The notes: a model not told the origin generated them from the sequence alone. A DNA stretch of 64,000 nucleotides from Clostridiales bacterium (GCA_012727435.1 JAAYHB010000021.1:124001-188000); one strand, 5' to 3'; shown: positions 51,727 to 59,854, counted from the first letter of the stretch. Translations and numbers: made by a program.

Positions 51727-52731
51727 ATGTTTCCTGCAGAGTACGAGCTTTGTCTGATGCGCAAAACAACGCCGTCCTTGCGTTATTCCAAAAGCGAGGA
51801 CTTCCTTACATGGCAAAAAAATGCCCGCGCAAAACTGCGCGAACTTCTCGGACTTGATAAAATGGGGTTTTGTGAGCCGCTTGTTCACGATTTTAAGAAA
51901 ACCGGGGAGTTGGCCTTTGAGGAGTACACATTTTCGGTAGAAACCGAGCCCGGCTTCCTTGTTCCCTGCCACTTCTGCCTGCCGCAGAACGCCAGGGCAA
52001 AAAACCCGCTGGTCATCTGCCTGCAGGGCCACACTACCGGGGCGCATATTTCTCTGGGCCGGGCGGTTTATCCGGGAGACAAAGGATACATTGAGGGCGG
52101 CGACCGGGACTTTGCGCTTCAGGTATTACGCGAAGGATATTGTGCGCTTGTCATTGAAATGCGCGGCTTCGGCGCCCTGGGCGGCACTCCCAAAGGTCCT
52201 GCCTGTCACATACCCGCAATGGCTGCGCTGCTGCTCGGAAGGACTATGCTCGGCGAGAGGGTTTGGGACGTCTCGCGCGTGCTCGACGCCGTATTAAACC
52301 GCTTTGATTGCATTGACCCTTCAGATATATACTGCATGGGAAACTCCGGCGGCGGGACGGTGACGTATTATGCCGCCTGCATGGATGAGCGCATAACCCT
52401 TGCAATGCCTTCCTGCTCGGTGTGTACATACCGTGACTCGATTGCCACAATAAGGCACTGCGTCTGCAACTTCATCCCGAAAATTGCAGAGTATTTCGAT
52501 ATGGGGGACCTTGCAGGACTTATCGCACCGCGAAAGCTGGTTGTCGTTCATGGTATAAATGACGAGATTTTCCCGAAGGAAGGGGTGTTTGAGGCTTATG
52601 AGACAATTAAGAAAATGTATGAAGCAGCCGGCGCCCCCGACAACTGCCGGCTTGTAACCGGCCCGGCGGGACACAGGTTTTATGCCGATGCTGCGTGGGC
52701 GACAGTAAAGGAAATGATATCCGGCGGATAA
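51727..52731 (+). CDS. Alpha/beta-hydrolase, probable carbohydrate esterase
   Basis: A 334-aa alpha/beta hydrolase of the acetyl-xylan-esterase-like/Abhydrolase_7 group. The oxyanion region is VICLQGHTTG near residue 97, the nucleophile elbow is CMGNSGGGTV near 202, an acid residue is likely in VVVHGINDEIFP near 277, and the catalytic His is in PAGHRFYAD near 318. It has no signal peptide, so it would deacylate imported oligosaccharides. AGGGAGGAG precedes the ATG. The remnant regulator upstream suggests it was part of an AraC-controlled sugar locus. Confidence 0.85.
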   Translation: MFPAEYELCLMRKTTPSLRYSKSEDFLTWQKNARAKLRELLGLDKMGFCEPLVHDFKKTGELAFEEYTFSVETEPGFLVPCHFCLPQNARAKNPLVICLQGHTTGAHISLGRAVYPGDKGYIEGGDRDFALQVLREGYCALVIEMRGFGALGGTPKGPACHIPAMAALLLGRTMLGERVWDVSRVLDAVLNRFDCIDPSDIYCMGNSGGGTVTYYAACMDERITLAMPSCSVCTYRDSIATIRHCVCNFIPKIAEYFDMGDLAGLIAPRKLVVVHGINDEIFPKEGVFEAYETIKKMYEAAGAPDNCRLVTGPAGHRFYADAAWATVKEMISGG

Positions 52732-52769
52732 GCAGTTTTGTCGTCATTTGCGCGTTGTCAATAAAAACC

Positions 52770-52814
52770 GAGGCTTATTCCGGGCTGACAAGCCACGGAA
52801 CAAGCCTCTTTTTT
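52770..52814. terminator. Bidirectional terminator between the esterase and tRNA-Pro
   Basis: GAGGCTTATTCCG pairs with CGGAACAAGCCTC (one mismatch), followed by TTTTTT on the plus strand and by GGTTTTTATTG on the minus strand. Confidence 0.8.
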
Positions 52815-52816
52815 GT

Positions 52817-52892
52817 TGGTCGGAGTGACTGGATTCGAACCAGCGGCCTCAACATCCCAAATGTCGCGCGCTACCAACTGCGCTACACCCCG
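52817..52892 (-). tRNA. tRNA-Pro (anticodon TGG)
   Basis: On the minus strand the acceptor CGGGGTG/CACTCCG with ACCA end, anticodon stem-loop CGACA-TTTGGGA-TGTTG and T-loop GGTTCGAATCC. The 76-nt length is standard. Confidence 0.97.
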
Positions 52893-52921
52893 AGCATCAG
52901 TGCGTACTTGCGCGCGAAGTC

Positions 52922-52950
52922 ATTATATCAAATAAACGCCGGAATGTCAA
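52922..52950 (-). promoter_or_regulatory. tRNA-Pro promoter
   Basis: Exact TTGACA-N17-TATAAT on the minus strand. Confidence 0.9.
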
Positions 52951-52965
52951 TATTATTGCGGGCGA

Positions 52966-52994
52966 TTGACAAACCGGCGCCGAGGTGGTAGTAT
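52966..52994 (+). promoter_or_regulatory. mscL promoter
   Basis: TTGACA-N17-TAGTAT, back to back with the tRNA-Pro promoter. Confidence 0.7.
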
Positions 52995-53029
52995 AGAGCC
53001 GGATTATTATGTCGATGGAGGGGAAATGC

Positions 53030-53677
53030 ATGTCGGCGAAAAAGAAAGAAAAAAAAGAAAAGAAAGAAAAGCTGAAAGAGGTTGTCAGCGTGACGCGCGA
53101 GGTCGGCGAGAAGGTTGAAAAACGCTCAAAGAGCTTCTGGCAGGAGTTTAAAAAGTTTGCTGTCCGGGGGAATATAGTAGATCTGGCGGTTGCTGTGGTC
53201 ATCGGCTCGGCATTCAATAAAATAGTCAGCACGCTTGTGTCAAGCATAATCACACCGCTTACCGGGCTGCTGCTGCGCACCGGAGACCTGTCGGGGCTCA
53301 AATGGGTGCTTGTGCCCGAGGTGCCGGCCGACGAGGTGGCGGGGATTGAGGGAACGCCCGAGGTGGCGGTGACCTACGGGCTGTTTTGGCAGAGCTTGAT
53401 TGACTTTTTGATAATCTCGCTGACAATATTCGTGATTGTCAAAATCCTCACCAAAATCAGGGAGGGGATAAACCGCAAGGAAACCGAAGCAGCTCTGGCA
53501 AAAGCCCGTGCCGAAGAGGAAAAGAAAAAGGCTGAGGAGGAGAAAAGGAAGGCCGAGGAGGAGCGGATCAACAAAATCAGAAGCGAGTTTGTTGCCGACG
53601 TGGCAGCTCAAACCGAGTTGCTTGCCGAAATCCGGGACATTATGCAGCGCCTTGAGAACAAACCGGCCGAAAAATAG
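53030..53677 (+). CDS. mscL: Large-conductance mechanosensitive channel, with extended tails
   Basis: Membrane safety valve that opens on osmotic downshock. The MscL core is clear: [42 protein letters not shown] near residues 42-84 and [20 protein letters not shown] near 118. At 215 aa it is longer than the usual 130-150: there is a Lys/Glu-rich N-terminal extension of about 40 residues and a long charged C-terminal helix ([18 protein letters not shown]). The start at 53030 follows GGAGGGG; the track start 53009 overlaps that site. A terminator follows. Confidence 0.93.
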   Translation: MSAKKKEKKEKKEKLKEVVSVTREVGEKVEKRSKSFWQEFKKFAVRGNIVDLAVAVVIGSAFNKIVSTLVSSIITPLTGLLLRTGDLSGLKWVLVPEVPADEVAGIEGTPEVAVTYGLFWQSLIDFLIISLTIFVIVKILTKIREGINRKETEAALAKARAEEEKKKAEEEKRKAEEERINKIRSEFVADVAAQTELLAEIRDIMQRLENKPAEK

Positions 53678-53680
53678 AAA

Positions 53681-53702
53681 AAGGGGGAAATCCCCTTTTT
53701 TC
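53681..53702. terminator. Bidirectional terminator between mscL and zapA
   Basis: AAAAAGGGG-GAAAT-CCCCTTTTTT; both strands end in T-runs. Confidence 0.85.
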
Positions 53703-53712
53703 TTGCGGTCGC

Positions 53713-54390
53713 TTATACGTCGTTGAAGGTCAGGAGTTCGAACATCGAGCCGACCCTGCTCTTCCCCTTTCCCCGCGGCTCCTTCTTTGCATCATCTGCC
53801 GGTTGTCCGGTGTCGGTTGCTTCGGCTTTTTCGGGGGAGCCGGCATCGCTCTCGTCTTTTTTTTCTTCAGGCTCTACCGTGTCGGCATCTAACTCCATGC
53901 GAACCTGCCGGGATGCCGCCGCGCCGCCCTTTTTCAGCTCGTCGCATTTGGCCTTGAGGGAGTTTATGCGTGCCTCGTATTTTTCTTTCATTATTTGAAT
54001 GCGCTCTTCATCCTTTTCCTTTTGTATTGAGGCTGCCGACTCGTATTTTTCCTTCTGTGCTGCAATTTCTGCCTCGTACTTCTCTTTTTGAGCCTCGAGC
54101 TTTGACTCAAGCTTACTAATGTTATCTGCAAGCCTGGCATTTTCCTCTTTGAGCTTTTCAAATTCCTCGTCGGCAGTGCCGCGTTCTTTAGCCGCCATGT
54201 CGCGCTCTGAGCAAAATTCAAGCGCGCAAAGCAGTATCGCCTCGCTTTTTGTAATCCGGGGGCTGCGCAGGCAGATTTCGCGGATTCTGCGGTCCACCTT
54301 GTTTACTATCGCCTCAACCTCTTCGGCAGTTGCATCGCTCAGGATATTCATTTCAATATCGGCGACAGTGATTTTGTACTTTTGTTTCAT
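53713..54390 (-). CDS. zapA: ZapA-like cell-division protein with long coiled coil
   Basis: FtsZ-ring-associated protein. Residues 1-70 are the ZapA domain (KYKITVADIEMNILSDATAEEVEAIVNKVDRRI, SEAILLCALEFCSE). Residues 75-160 form a long coiled coil with repeats EKYEAEIAAQKEKYESAASIQKEK. An acidic linker leads to a terminal RVGSMFELLTFNDV that may be a short binding peptide. At 225 aa it is about twice the usual 85-110. GGAGGAGAAA precedes the ATG. It is monocistronic; an AT-rich region upstream has TATAAT-like sequence (54451) without a clear -35. Confidence 0.85.
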   Translation of the reverse strand: MKQKYKITVADIEMNILSDATAEEVEAIVNKVDRRIREICLRSPRITKSEAILLCALEFCSERDMAAKERGTADEEFEKLKEENARLADNISKLESKLEAQKEKYEAEIAAQKEKYESAASIQKEKDEERIQIMKEKYEARINSLKAKCDELKKGGAAASRQVRMELDADTVEPEEKKDESDAGSPEKAEATDTGQPADDAKKEPRGKGKSRVGSMFELLTFNDV

Positions 54391-54637
54391 TTTCTCCTCC
54401 GGTTTGTAAGATTCGGCCGGGCGGCGTTTTGAGATATCCTCTGATATTTAATTATAATACAAAACCAAATAAAAATAAAGTGTTTTTTTGTAAAAAATCA
54501 CATGGTGATAAAGATAAAATCAACATATAGTATTATTTATGCTTTTCGTGACTCAAAATGTGGCCCGGCAGGGCGGCCCCGCTTGTTTTTAACAGCGGCT
54601 ATGAAGCAAAACCTGCATTTTTTAATATATTTTCATC

Positions 54638-54666
54638 TTGACAAACCGGCCCCTTTTTGATATAAT
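54638..54666 (+). promoter_or_regulatory. tRNA-Gln promoter
   Basis: Exact TTGACA-N17-TATAAT, 23 bases before the tRNA. Confidence 0.9.
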
Positions 54667-54688
54667 ACGCCTTGCCTGAAGAATATTT

Positions 54689-54764
54689 TGCGGCATCGCC
54701 AAGCGGTAAGGCAACGGACTCTGACTCCGTCATTACCTAGGTTCGAATCCTAGTGCCGCAGCCA
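54689..54764 (+). tRNA. tRNA-Gln (anticodon CTG)
   Basis: Acceptor TGCGGCA/TGCCGCA, discriminator G, encoded CCA, anticodon stem-loop ACGGA-CTCTGAC-TCCGT, T-loop GGTTCGAATCC. 76 nt. Confidence 0.97.
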
Positions 54765-54768
54765 AAAG

Positions 54769-54796
54769 AAGCGGGGGACAGTTTTGTCCCCCGCTT
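54769..54796 (+). terminator. Hairpin after tRNA-Gln
   Basis: AAGCGGGGGACA-GTTT-TGTCCCCCGCTT, a perfect 12-bp stem with little T-run (TACTTG). Confidence 0.65.
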
Positions 54797-54816
54797 TACT
54801 TGTGGCCACTCTTTTT

Positions 54817-54886
54817 GTGGGGCTCTGCCCCACACCCCGCTTAAACCCCTTTTTGAAAAATGGGTTTAAGAATCCCCAAAAACTTA
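54817..54886 (+). repeat. Double-hairpin intergenic repeat, copy C
   Basis: GTGGGGC-TCT-GCCCCAC, then CACCCCGCTTAAACCCCTTT paired with TGGGTTTAAG, ending AATCCCCAAAAACTTAAA. The stem CTTAAACCC/GGGTTTAAG differs from copies A and B on both arms, keeping the pairing. The second GGGGGC hairpin of A and B is absent. Confidence 0.75.
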
Positions 54887-54973
54887 AAAACCAGATTTCA
54901 AATTAAGTAGTGAGGTGCCTGCTTCCCGCGCCAAAACCGGGGCGCTGTGTGCCATGACCGGGCAAATATCTGT

Positions 54974-56302
54974 TCATTTGACAACCTTGTTAATCTTCTT
55001 TTCAGCGGCGCGAAGCAATGCCTCCCGCTCATTAGGCAGTTTTCCGTCAATCACCTCATCGAGCAGCTCCGAGAGCAGCTTCCCGATCCTTCGACCCGGC
55101 CTCATGCCGAGCCTTATCAAATCCTCCCCGTCAATCGCAAGCTCGCTCAACGAAAGGCAGCACCCCGCACTCAGCACACCTTCAAGCAGCACCCCGGCTG
55201 TCGTGATTTTCTCAAGTTCAGCCTGAGCATTTCCGGATTTTTGCGCCAAGGCGGCACGGCGCAGGCTAAGGAGCCGGCGGGTATTTTGCTCCCCGAGCGA
55301 GGCCAACAACCGGCGCATTTCTCTCTCGTTTCCGGGTATTTCGGTATGGTAAGCCCGTATCAAGCATTTTACGGTTGAAATTGTGCGGTTGTCGGCGCGC
55401 AGCCGCCGCAGGACAGTCTCGGAAAGCTCGGCGCCATGGTCCTCGTGCCCCTGAGAACACCCGCCCTGCTGCTCCCAGGCACCGCAGGCAGCGATACCGT
55501 GGAAAAAGAGCGCAAGCCGCACATAAACATCCCCCCGCTCCTCGGCGGCAACAGCCCTGACAGAACGGGTGTATATATCAAGAGCGTTTTGCTCAAGCCC
55601 CTCTGCCGGTCTTATTTCGGGAATGAACTCGCTGATGACATCACGAAATTCAAGCAGCACCCGCCCGGCACCCGGACCGGTTATAAGCCTGAAAAACTCG
55701 TCGCGCACCCGCTCGGCCGCAATGTTTTTCAGAAGGCTGCGGTTCTCATGTATGCTGCGGGCAGTATCGGGTTCAATCGAAAAATCGAGCACAGAGGCAA
55801 AACGCAGGGCGCGCAGAATCCGCAGCCCGTCCTCGTGAAATCGCAGGTCGGGGCTTCCGACGCACCGGACGACCTTCTGCTCAATATCCTCCCTGCCTCC
55901 GAATATGTCGACAAGGCCATACCCGGGGGCGTATGCCATTGCATTTATGGTGAAGTCGCGCCTCGAGAGGTCGTCGCGAAGGTTTCGTGTGAAGTAGACC
56001 TCGGAGGGGCGGCGGTTGTCCTCATATTTTCCGTCGACTCGGTAGGTGGTGACCTCAAAACTCCTGCCGCCGGAGACAACCGTGAGTGTGCCGTGTTTGA
56101 TTCCGGTTTCAATTATCCGAAGCCCGGCAAAGCATTCTTTCATCTGCTCGGGGGTGGCGTTTGTGGTGATATCCCAGTCGTGCGGCGGGGTGCCGCGCAG
56201 GATATCGCGCACGCATCCGCCTACAAAAAAGGCCTCAAACCCGCGCGACACAAGCCGGTCAAAAACACTTACGGCCTCTTTGGGTATTACATCGAAGTTC
56301 AT
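54974..56302 (-). CDS. cca: CCA-adding tRNA nucleotidyltransferase
   Basis: Adds or repairs the 3' CCA of tRNAs. The class II nucleotidyltransferase core has FFVGGCVRDILRGTPPHDWDITTNA near residue 23 with the catalytic DWD, RRDFTINAMAY near 108, and RDGLRILRALRFASVLDF-like EDGLRILRALRFA near 155. At 442 aa it is full length for the Firmicutes form. The track start at 56449 is too early; the ATG at 56302 follows AGAGG. It is downstream of pfkA on the same strand but separated by a terminator. Confidence 0.93.
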   Translation of the reverse strand: MNFDVIPKEAVSVFDRLVSRGFEAFFVGGCVRDILRGTPPHDWDITTNATPEQMKECFAGLRIIETGIKHGTLTVVSGGRSFEVTTYRVDGKYEDNRRPSEVYFTRNLRDDLSRRDFTINAMAYAPGYGLVDIFGGREDIEQKVVRCVGSPDLRFHEDGLRILRALRFASVLDFSIEPDTARSIHENRSLLKNIAAERVRDEFFRLITGPGAGRVLLEFRDVISEFIPEIRPAEGLEQNALDIYTRSVRAVAAEERGDVYVRLALFFHGIAACGAWEQQGGCSQGHEDHGAELSETVLRRLRADNRTISTVKCLIRAYHTEIPGNEREMRRLLASLGEQNTRRLLSLRRAALAQKSGNAQAELEKITTAGVLLEGVLSAGCCLSLSELAIDGEDLIRLGMRPGRRIGKLLSELLDEVIDGKLPNEREALLRAAEKKINKVVK

Positions 56303-56446
56303 GCTCAAAACCTCTGTTCCGAAATCACTGTCACAACCCGGCCAACAGATAATCTGCAGGTTTTCGGGTAAGGTTTCATGTTTATTATAAAGCATCCCAG
56401 GGAATTTTAAAAGCCCGTGCGGTATTTTAACGCGAGTTTTCCGAAA

Positions 56447-56481
56447 CAAAAAAGGCGGCCCCCCTGGAAAGAGGCCGTCCT
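56447..56481 (-). terminator. pfkA terminator
   Basis: On the minus strand AGGACGGCC pairs with GGCCGCCT (one bulged A), followed by TTTTTT. Confidence 0.8.
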
Positions 56482-56488
56482 GATAGGT

Positions 56489-57751
56489 TTATATTTCAGA
56501 AAGTGCAGCGGCTGACTTAATCAGCTCTTCGGTGATTTTGACTCTGTTCTCGTACAGCTTTTTCTGCAACGGGTTGAACTTTGCAATCGCCTCGGTGTCA
56601 TGTACGCCGGTTTTGCGGTATTTGCGGTAAACCGAGTCGACATTGATGGCGTCCCAGATGTCCATCGAGGTTATTTTGCCGTCATGCACGCAGATGCAGC
56701 GGTTGGCTTTGTTTGCGGCGATAAGGTCAACCGCAAGCTCGCCCATCCGCGACGCGGTCACCCGGTCGTAAACCGTCGGGCTGCCGCCTCTTGCCACATG
56801 GGCAAAGCGGGCAAATTTGGTCTCAATGTATTCGTCCTTGAAACGGACATCGCCTGTCTCGGCATAATATCTTGCAAACTCCTCACGCGAGCGGCGCTGC
56901 AGCTTTGTGCGGAACTGCTCGCCGTAGGAGCTTATGTAGTTTTCATCTGCAATCTTCGCAAGGTCATGCCCGCTGATTTTGCCGCCCAAATATTTTTCGG
57001 CAGCGGTGTCAAGTGCGGCTTTCCTCACTTCGTCGGTGAGGCTCGTATCAAAGGCGCCCTCGGCAAATATTACAAGGAAGCTGCGCTTTCCTTTCTTACG
57101 GGCTTCAATCATTTTATCTATAACCCGGTCGGCGTCGAAAGCCTCGGGAGCCTCGGGAATGGCAACCGCCGAAGCACCGACGGCAAGTGCCGTCATGAGT
57201 GCAATTTGCCCGCAGTTGCGGCCCATAACCTCAATGACATTGCAGCGTTGATGCGAATTGCAGGTATCACGCAGCGCGTCGGCCATTTCTATTGTGTTGC
57301 GCAGCGCGGTGTCAAAACCGAGCGTGTATTCGGTTGAGGTTATGTCGTTGTCTATTGTCGAGGGTATGCCGATACAGGGGATGTTGCTGTGTTTGAGCAG
57401 ATCAAGGCCGCCGCGAAAGCTCCCGTCGCCACCGGCAATCACCAGGGCGTCGATACCTTCTTCCTGCATATTCTTGGCGGCAATTTTGACAACACTCTCC
57501 TGCCTGAACTCGTCAAACCTTGCCGAATTGAGTATAGTGCCTCCGCGGTTGATGATGTTTTCGACATCTTCAGCGCGCAGCACGCGGAAATCCCCGGGAC
57601 GGCGGTAGGTCATACCTAAAAAACCGTCCATGATTCCGACAGTTTCAATATTATATTTTCTTGCGGCAAGCACGACGGCACGCACCGTGGCGTTCATGGC
57701 CTGGCAGTCGCCGCCGCTTGTTATAACAGCGATTCTTTTAACCTTTGACAT
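56489..57751 (-). CDS. pfkA: 6-phosphofructokinase with internal insertion
   Basis: Glycolytic kinase converting fructose-6-phosphate to the 1,6-bisphosphate. GGDGSFRG near residue 107 with Gly after GGD points to ATP rather than PPi as donor, and the catalytic TIDND is in STIDNDITSTEYTLGFDTA near 130. RGGSPTVYDRVTASRMG near 324 closes the substrate site. At 420 aa it exceeds the usual 320: about 70 residues (around 240-310, YLGGKISGHDLAKIADENY onward) are inserted before AHVARGGSP. The nucleotide loop SGGDCQAMNA lacks the common PG. AAGGGTAAG precedes the ATG. Confidence 0.93.
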   Translation of the reverse strand: MSKVKRIAVITSGGDCQAMNATVRAVVLAARKYNIETVGIMDGFLGMTYRRPGDFRVLRAEDVENIINRGGTILNSARFDEFRQESVVKIAAKNMQEEGIDALVIAGGDGSFRGGLDLLKHSNIPCIGIPSTIDNDITSTEYTLGFDTALRNTIEMADALRDTCNSHQRCNVIEVMGRNCGQIALMTALAVGASAVAIPEAPEAFDADRVIDKMIEARKKGKRSFLVIFAEGAFDTSLTDEVRKAALDTAAEKYLGGKISGHDLAKIADENYISSYGEQFRTKLQRRSREEFARYYAETGDVRFKDEYIETKFARFAHVARGGSPTVYDRVTASRMGELAVDLIAANKANRCICVHDGKITSMDIWDAINVDSVYRKYRKTGVHDTEAIAKFNPLQKKLYENRVKITEELIKSAAALSEI

Positions 57752-57837
57752 TTTTCTTACCCTTGCCGTTTATGGCAAAAACATAAAATAGGCGTTCATC
57801 CCGCATATCTGCCGCGAGGGCTGAACATCCAAACTGT

Positions 57838-57866
57838 ATTATACATCATGAGTATGCCCTTGTCAA
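57838..57866 (-). promoter_or_regulatory. pfkA promoter
   Basis: Exact TTGACA-N17-TATAAT on the minus strand, with a leader of about 80 bases. The rest of the gap to tRNA-Ala shows only the tRNA promoter. Confidence 0.88.
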
Positions 57867-58017
57867 CATAATATGATAAATTTTTCACATCCGACAATTC
57901 CGGCGCGGTTACTGATGTTCCTCGTTGTTAAATTGCCGGACTCCAATTGATTTTTATTACAATTCTTCCGGAAATGCCATAACACATTTTGCCCCGATAA
58001 TAATTCGTCCACTCCAC

Positions 58018-58046
58018 TTGACAATAAATAAATGATGATATATAAT
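58018..58046 (+). promoter_or_regulatory. tRNA-Ala promoter
   Basis: Exact TTGACA-N17-TATAAT, 18 bases before the tRNA. Confidence 0.9.
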
Positions 58047-58063
58047 AGTGAAGGCTGTTCTTC

Positions 58064-58139
58064 GGGCTTGTAGCTCAGTTGGGAGAGCGCCGCGTTCGCA
58101 ACGCGGAGGTCAAGGGTTCGAATCCCTCCAGGTCCACCA
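58064..58139 (+). tRNA. tRNA-Ala (anticodon CGC)
   Basis: Acceptor GGGCTTG/CAGGTCC with the G3-U70 pair that identifies alanine tRNA and an encoded ACCA. The anticodon stem-loop is CCGCG-TTCGCAA-CGCGG. 76 nt. The last 21 bases are repeated exactly at 58292-58312. Confidence 0.97.
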
Positions 58140-58312
58140 GAAAGCAAAGCAGGGCGAGGTTGTCCGACCGAGCCCTGCATTTTGCTTTCTGATTTGAAGG
58201 GATTCGAAAAGGGCGGCTGCAAAGCAACAGAAACATGCCGGGGGCATGTTTCGGCGCCCGAGGGCGTGGTAGGGAGCGGGAGCGACCGGAGCGAATCCCT
58301 CCAGGTCCACCA
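58119..58312 (+). repeat. Duplicated tRNA-Ala 3' end with structured spacer
   Basis: CGAATCCCTCCAGGTCCACC plus A occurs at 58119-58139 (inside tRNA-Ala) and at 58292-58312, 173 bases apart. The spacer holds a hairpin AGAAAGCAAA-GCAGGGC...GCCCTGC (58139-58190), a 10-bp hairpin GAAACATGCC-GGG-GGCATGTTTC (58230-58252), and AGGGATTCG (58198-58206), the exact complement of CGAATCCCT at the second copy. It looks like an attachment-site duplication or a small structured element. Confidence 0.75.
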
Positions 58313-58353
58313 AAAAGGCAGCAGATTTCTAACAAAATCTGCTGCCTTTTTTC
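58313..58353. terminator. Terminator after the duplicated tRNA-Ala end
   Basis: AAAAAGGCAGCAGATTT-CTAAC-AAAATCTGCTGCCTTTTTTC; T-runs on both strands, so it also ends serA. Confidence 0.85.
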
Positions 58354-58389
58354 TATGCCGAAAAGCCTTGCAACCATCTCTGCAATCTG

Positions 58390-59553
58390 TCAGTCAAAAC
58401 GGGTGACTCGGATGACGCCATCCAGCGCCCGAAGGCCGCTGATCAACGGTTCCAAAGCGTCGGAATCCAGATCAATCATCGTGTAGGCGTATACCCCTTT
58501 GGAGCGGTTGACCAGGTTGGCAATATTGATTTGCGCGTCAGAGATCAGATTGGTGATGGCACCTAACATACCGCGTTTGTTGTAGTGGCAAATGGTGATT
58601 CGGCACTCACCGGTCCGCGGCGACGTGACATCCGGGTAGTTGACCGAATTGGTGATGTTGCCGTTTTCCAGAAAATCGATAAGCTGATTTGCAGCCATGA
58701 CGGCGCAGTTTTCATCGGCTTCCGGGGTACCGGCGCCCAGGTGGGGAGTTGCCAGCACATTCTCCAAGGCAAGCTGTTCCTTGGTGGGGAAATCAGTCAG
58801 GTAATAACGAACCTTTCCGCTCTTCAGACCTTCCACAATGGCCTCGTTGTTGACGACGGGGCCCCTCGCGTAATTGATGATCGTGACACCGAGCTTCATC
58901 ATATCAATGGCGGCTTTGTCGATATAGTCGTACGTGTCCTCCTTCAGCGGGACATGCAAAGAGATATAATCGCAGTTTCTGTAAATCTCGGTGGGGTCAT
59001 TCACAAAGTTGACATAAGGCTTGATGTTCTCAATGGCTTGCTTGGAGAGGAAAGGATCGTATCCGTAAACATGCATCCCCAAATTGGTGCATGCCTTGGC
59101 CATCCTGGAACCAATTGCGCCCACGCCGATGATGCCGATGGACTTGCCCATAATCTCGGGGCCGCGGAATTTCACTTTGCCCTTTTCCACCGCCTTTCCG
59201 GAGTCCACCTCATTTCCGAGCGTCTTTACCCACGCAGAGGCCGCTATTACGTTTCGGGCCGCCATGATCATGACGCCGAGAACAAGTTCCTTCACGGCAT
59301 TTGCGTTTCCGCCGGGCGTGTTGAAAACCACGATGCCAAGCTCGCTGCATTTATCCACCGGAATCGTATTGACCCCGGCGCCCACCCGCACGATGGCTTT
59401 CAGGTTTTCGGGGATCTCAATATCGTGCAGGGGATGAGAATGAACCATAATCGCGTCATAGGAGAGGGCAGAGTCGCTGATCTCATATCGGCTTTTATCG
59501 AAGAGATCAAGGCCTATGGGCGATATGTTGTCATAAGTTCTGATTGTTTTCAT
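58390..59553 (-). CDS. serA: D-3-phosphoglycerate dehydrogenase
   Basis: First step of serine synthesis, oxidising 3-phosphoglycerate. It has the 2-hydroxyacid dehydrogenase fold: NTPGGNANAVKELVLG near residue 78, the NAD loop GIIGVGAIGSRMAKA near 141, an Arg in INYARGPVVNNEAIVEGL near 225, and the catalytic His in LATPHLGAGTPEADEN near 266. A C-terminal ACT domain (CRITICHYNKRGMLGAITNLI) suggests serine feedback. It is 387 aa. GGAGG lies in the T-box leader's 3' end. No serC is next to it. It is flanked by the duplicated tRNA-Ala end, so it may have arrived on an inserted segment. Confidence 0.95.
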   Translation of the reverse strand: MKTIRTYDNISPIGLDLFDKSRYEISDSALSYDAIMVHSHPLHDIEIPENLKAIVRVGAGVNTIPVDKCSELGIVVFNTPGGNANAVKELVLGVMIMAARNVIAASAWVKTLGNEVDSGKAVEKGKVKFRGPEIMGKSIGIIGVGAIGSRMAKACTNLGMHVYGYDPFLSKQAIENIKPYVNFVNDPTEIYRNCDYISLHVPLKEDTYDYIDKAAIDMMKLGVTIINYARGPVVNNEAIVEGLKSGKVRYYLTDFPTKEQLALENVLATPHLGAGTPEADENCAVMAANQLIDFLENGNITNSVNYPDVTSPRTGECRITICHYNKRGMLGAITNLISDAQINIANLVNRSKGVYAYTMIDLDSDALEPLISGLRALDGVIRVTRFD

Positions 59554-59574
59554 ACTGTGTTACCTCCTAAAAAA

Positions 59575-59815
59575 GTATATCAAACAAAAAAGCTTTCCAT
59601 CCCAACCACTGGGACGGAAAGCGTTGATTTCCGCGGTGCCACCCGGTTTGCCGAAGAGCAGACTTCGACCTCTCGAAGGCTGTAACGGCGCCACCGTCAC
59701 CGCTCGTCGCGGGCCGCTCCGGGGCGGAAAGCTCCCGCAGGTACCGGCTCACACCAGCCGCCGGCTCTCTTTGAACCTGTCCGGGAACATGTTCCCCTTC
59801 AATGCGTTTGCAAAA
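59575..59815 (-). promoter_or_regulatory. T-box leader controlling serA
   Basis: On the minus strand: a Stem I with AGAGAGCCGGCGGCTGGTG and GAGCCGGT, a conserved T-box GGGTGGCACCGCGG (59631-59644) and a terminator GCTTTCC-GTCCC...GGGAT-GGAAAGC with TTTTTT. Candidate specifier triplets in GGGAGCTTTCCG are AGC and TCC, both serine codons, which fits serA. Uncharged tRNA-Ser would favour read-through. Confidence 0.9.
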
Positions 59816-59825
59816 GTTCTAATAA

Positions 59826-59854
59826 TATATAACACACTTCGATATAAAAAGCAA
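59826..59854 (-). promoter_or_regulatory. Promoter of the T-box/serA transcript
   Basis: TTGCTT-N17-TATATA on the minus strand. Confidence 0.6.

Noticed and set aside
55436-56371. 311-aa plus-strand ORF opposite cca
   Set aside because: Antisense shadow of the CCA-adding enzyme, whose catalytic motifs are on the minus strand.
58585-59685. 366-aa plus-strand ORF opposite serA
   Set aside because: Antisense shadow; it even runs through the T-box leader and has no recognisable domain.
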